DNA of 64,000 bases, taken from assembly GCF_900176515.1 (NCBI RefSeq), contig NZ_FWXV01000003.1:62001-126000 (forward strand). The letters run 5' to 3'. The translations under genes and the position numbers were made by a program. Under the pieces are notes generated by a model that saw only the letters and a list, made by a program, of their open reading frames with translations, had not been told where the DNA came from and searched no databases. Of this stretch, positions 61,595 to 64,000 are shown piece by piece (position 1 is the stretch's first letter; every line of letters starts with the position of its first letter). This stretch comes from Kibdelosporangium aridum. Its GTDB lineage: Bacteria; Actinomycetota; Actinomycetes; Mycobacteriales; Pseudonocardiaceae.

Positions 61595-62824
61595 TCACGT
61601 CGCGTTCGCTGTGGCGGCGCCCGGTCCGCACAGCGCCAGCACTTCGTGCTTGACCAGCGCGAAGTCGATCGGACTGGGTTCGACGTTGCCGTTCTCGTCG
61701 AGGCGCTGGTACCAGGTGCTGTTGACCCCGAACGACAGTTGGCGGTGGCCGTCCCGGCTGGACACCGACCGCGTGCCCATGCCGAAGACGCGCCCGTTGT
61801 GTCCCCAGAACCGGCCGCATGGCAGGTCGAACGCGTAGATGCCCAGGCCGTAGTCGGCCTTGTCCTGGCCCACCTGCATGGTGACCGTCTTCTGCATCTC
61901 GGCGAGTTGTGCCGCGCCGATCAACTCGCCGCGCAGCAGGGCTCGGAAGAACCGGTTGAGGTCGTCCATTGTGGACATGATGGCCCCGGCCGTGCTCGCC
62001 CACGACATGTTGTACACGCTGTAGTCGCGCGGCGGGTCGACCAACCCGAACAGCGACGTGTACGCCTTGGAGTGTGGCCCGGGCAGGTGCGGCGTGCGCG
62101 GGAAAGATGTGTGCCGCAGGCCAGCGCGGTGGATCACCTCGCGGGTGATGTAGCGCTCGGCGTCCTCGCCGGTCACCTTCTCCAGCAGCAGGCCCGCGAG
62201 CACGTAGTTGGTGTTGGAGTGGGAACCGGGCACTGTCCCTGGCTCTCCGGTCGCGGCCCCGTCCAGGCCCAGCCTGGCGAGCTCTTCGGTGGTGAAGGCG
62301 CGGAAGCGGTTGTCGTCCAGACTGGTGAGCGAGCCTTCCGGCACCGAGGGGAACACCTTGGCCAGGTACTCGGCGATGTGGCTGGTGTGGTTGAGCAGCA
62401 TGCGCACGGTGATCTTCTGGCCGCGTTCGCCCGGGACCAGCTCCGGCAGGTAGCGGCCGACCGGGGCGTCCAGCTCGATGGCGCCGCGCTGCACCTGCTG
62501 CAGGACGGCTACGGCAGTGAAGGTCTTGCTGACGCTGCCGATCCGGTGGACCATGTCCGGCTGCACCGGGCGGCCCGTGTCGATATCCGCCACGCCGGAA
62601 GCACCCCGCCAGGTCCGGTCCCCGTTGCGGACACTCGAGTAGATGCCGTACATCCCGGCTTCGCGCACCGCCTCCAGCGACTGCTGGAGCGCCTGCCTGT
62701 CGAGCTCTCCACCCGAGGCGGCGGTTGCACCCGGAGCTGCCAGGGTTCCTGCCGTGAGCAACGCGCTCGTCACGGCCACGATGGCAATCTGTCTGCCACA
62801 ACGTGTGAATCGGCAAGAAATCAT
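61595..62824 (-). CDS. Secreted beta-lactamase-fold serine hydrolase with HSN in place of YxN
   Basis: An exported protein of about 409 residues related to D-alanyl-D-alanine carboxypeptidase R61. Signal segment is residues 1-36. Ser97-Lys100 (SVSK) is the SxxK motif, and FWGHNGRVFG gives the third motif. The second motif, YSN in R61, reads HSN (His202-Ser203-Asn204), so the usual catalytic Tyr is replaced. An esterase or altered peptidase is possible. ATG 62824 is used; ATG 62836 is an alternative. Confidence 0.83.
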   Translation of the reverse strand: MISCRFTRCGRQIAIVAVTSALLTAGTLAAPGATAASGGELDRQALQQSLEAVREAGMYGIYSSVRNGDRTWRGASGVADIDTGRPVQPDMVHRIGSVSKTFTAVAVLQQVQRGAIELDAPVGRYLPELVPGERGQKITVRMLLNHTSHIAEYLAKVFPSVPEGSLTSLDDNRFRAFTTEELARLGLDGAATGEPGTVPGSHSNTNYVLAGLLLEKVTGEDAERYITREVIHRAGLRHTSFPRTPHLPGPHSKAYTSLFGLVDPPRDYSVYNMSWASTAGAIMSTMDDLNRFFRALLRGELIGAAQLAEMQKTVTMQVGQDKADYGLGIYAFDLPCGRFWGHNGRVFGMGTRSVSSRDGHRQLSFGVNSTWYQRLDENGNVEPSPIDFALVKHEVLALCGPGAATANAT

Positions 62825-62963
62825 GCTCGTCAGCATGATCCGGGCAGGGGTGGCAGGCCAGTCCACCATGTCACCGACTCCGATGACACGAGTCATGCAA
62901 ACCAATGACATCCGCATCCCGGCCGGGCATGGGGGACCCACTTCAGATCACGTGAGACACCCT

Positions 62964-63167
62964 CTAAGCGAACACGGAAACGAACACGATCAACAGCGTG
63001 TACAGCACGACCGGGAAACTCACGAGCACGGCAACCGCTGTGACCAAGTAGCGAATCGCCTGGCTGCGGATGTTGGCGGTCCATCTCCAGACCAGGAAAC
63101 CGATCACCACGATCGAACACAGGGCCAAGATCCAAGCGGCCACCGTAATCGTGCCGGCGTACGTCAT
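62964..63167 (-). CDS. Small two-pass membrane protein
   Basis: A 67-residue hydrophobic protein: TVAAWILALCSIVVIGFLVW, then RYLVTAVAVLVSFPVVLYTL, and VFVSVFA at the end. GAGGGGA lies 8 bp upstream of ATG 63167. It is 75 bp after the DUF1304 gene. No family assigned. Confidence 0.65.
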   Translation of the reverse strand: MTYAGTITVAAWILALCSIVVIGFLVWRWTANIRSQAIRYLVTAVAVLVSFPVVLYTLLIVFVSVFA

Positions 63168-63242
63168 GTCGATTCCCCTCGCTTCCCGCTGACCGAAGCA
63201 GGTTACGGAACGACCACAAGGGCGACATACCTTTCCGCACAA

Positions 63243-63647
63243 TCAGGCGGCGAGCATCGCGATGATCACGACAAGCGGTGGCAGGGCTTGGCTGATCGAG
63301 CCACCCACGCCGGTTCCCTTTTCGCGGCCGAGGCCCAGCCGGTCGGAGATGAACAGCATTATTCCCGACAACACCATGAAGCCGCATGTGTAGAACACGA
63401 ACGCACGTCCGAGGTCCGCGTTCCCACTGTGTACCCAGATCAGCCCGAGGATGGTGCCCGCGGCCAGGAACAGGTTGTAGAAGCCCTGGTTGAACGACCA
63501 CAGCAGCACTGCGGGCACGTCTTCGGAGCGAATCTTGAAAACACCCCAGTGCACGCCTGGGCGGCGGAAGAAGATCGTCTCCCAGATGAAGGCCAGGATG
63601 TGCACGAGTGCAGCGATGCCAGCGAAAACCGTGGCGATGAGAGTCAT
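63243..63647 (-). CDS. DUF1304 membrane protein
   Basis: A 134-residue protein with four membrane segments, matching DUF1304 (VHILAFIWETIFFRRPGVHW, LLWSFNQGFYNLFLAAGTIL, CGFMVLSGIMLF). ATG 63647 overlaps the cupin gene stop (ATGA). Function unknown. Confidence 0.85.
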   Translation of the reverse strand: MTLIATVFAGIAALVHILAFIWETIFFRRPGVHWGVFKIRSEDVPAVLLWSFNQGFYNLFLAAGTILGLIWVHSGNADLGRAFVFYTCGFMVLSGIMLFISDRLGLGREKGTGVGGSISQALPPLVVIIAMLAA

Positions 63648-64000
63648 GACGACACCTCCATGGTGATGCCGTGCGTTGCGGCTACCTCGTACGGGTTTTC
63701 CGCGCTGGTGAGGTCACGGAAGAACTTCCCCATGGCATCCGTGAGGCTCAGCGCCAGGAACCTGACCGACGGCGTGTGCACGGTGAAGGTGTGGATCGCG
63801 TTCGGCGGGATCGTGATCGACGAACCCGGTCCCATGTCGTAGATCTCGCCGGAAACAAGGACGGCCATCCGGCCGTGCAACACGTAATACGACTTCGGCC
63901 ATGGCGTGCCGTGCGGTGGTGTCGTCGGGCCCCGGGGTGCGTCGATTTCGAACACCTCGTACGCACCGGCAGTATGTGAGGCGTCGACTTTGACGGTGAT
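63644..64000 (-). CDS. Cupin-fold protein, N-terminus cut by window edge
   Basis: The frame is open to base 64000, so the start lies outside. About 118 residues are seen. The cupin β-barrel has SYYVLHGRMAVLVSGEIYDM, then PGSSITIPPNAIHTFTVHTP. Only the His of AIHTF is clear among metal ligands; the first motif lacks the usual HxH. It is coupled to the DUF1304 gene. Confidence 0.75.
   Translation of the reverse strand: MTVKVDASHTAGAYEVFEIDAPRGPTTPPHGTPWPKSYYVLHGRMAVLVSGEIYDMGPGSSITIPPNAIHTFTVHTPSVRFLALSLTDAMGKFFRDLTSAENPYEVAATHGITMEVSS

Overview
The window is high-GC actinobacterial DNA, most likely from a Pseudonocardiales actinomycete of the Kibdelosporangium/Amycolatopsis type. The signs are the base composition, many GTG/TTG starts, several apparently leaderless promoters (a -10 hexamer about 7 nt before the start codon), mycothiol-type enzymes, XRE-DUF5753/DUF397 pairs, numerous TetR regulators and Tat-type secreted enzymes. 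No tRNA, rRNA, CRISPR array, transposase or phage module was found. Most genes are ordinary chromosomal ones.

Layout. 1-6.3 kb: two secreted hydrolases, a TauE-type permease divergent from a LysR regulator, and a TetR/methyltransferase pair that shares two operator palindromes. 5.2-8.8 kb: a leftward set (NTF2-like protein, DUF1214 protein, SDR dehydrogenase, sulfotransferase) with two KstR-like operators, suggesting steroid or lipid catabolism. Divergent from it at 8.8-11.5 kb are cysD and cysNC, which make PAPS, the sulfotransferase co-substrate. 11.9-20.2 kb is the highlight: two paralogous Family 2B encapsulin shell proteins (HK97 fold with an inserted cyclic-nucleotide-binding-like domain), then a polyprenyl diphosphate synthase, ispH, dxs, ispG and a MazG-like protein in a tight run. 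This looks like a two-component isoprenoid nanocompartment locus. 20-26 kb: small enzymes, a flavin monooxygenase, and an arsenic module (ArsR-phosphatase fusion, ArsC, aquaporin). 26-31 kb: a broken mycothiol-enzyme gene, a GH78-like glycosidase with altered acidic residues, and a flavin monooxygenase. That monooxygenase carries the same 18-bp palindromes as a TetR gene 1.7 kb away; an XRE/DUF397 module lies between them.

33.7-37.6 kb holds an ECF sigma/anti-sigma pair and an ABC exporter. 39.3-42.9 kb is pheST. 43.1-47.6 kb has an Hsp90-like ATPase overlapping a large TPR protein gene, followed by a 22-bp-period repeat array. 47.8-53.7 kb is a tandem pair of S8 peptidases, one of them decayed. 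53.7-55.9 kb is infC-rpmI-rplT plus an rRNA methyltransferase gene, with conspicuous hairpins and a non-canonical ATC start on infC. 56-64 kb contains a DUF1844 gene, a candidate structured RNA, a Yx(FWY)xxD lipoprotein, a TetR/SnoaL pair with twin operators, a Tat-exported covalent flavin oxidase beside an IclR regulator, a serine hydrolase with an altered catalytic motif, and a small membrane/cupin group cut by the window edge.

All assignments come from reading sequence and family motifs; no database search was run.
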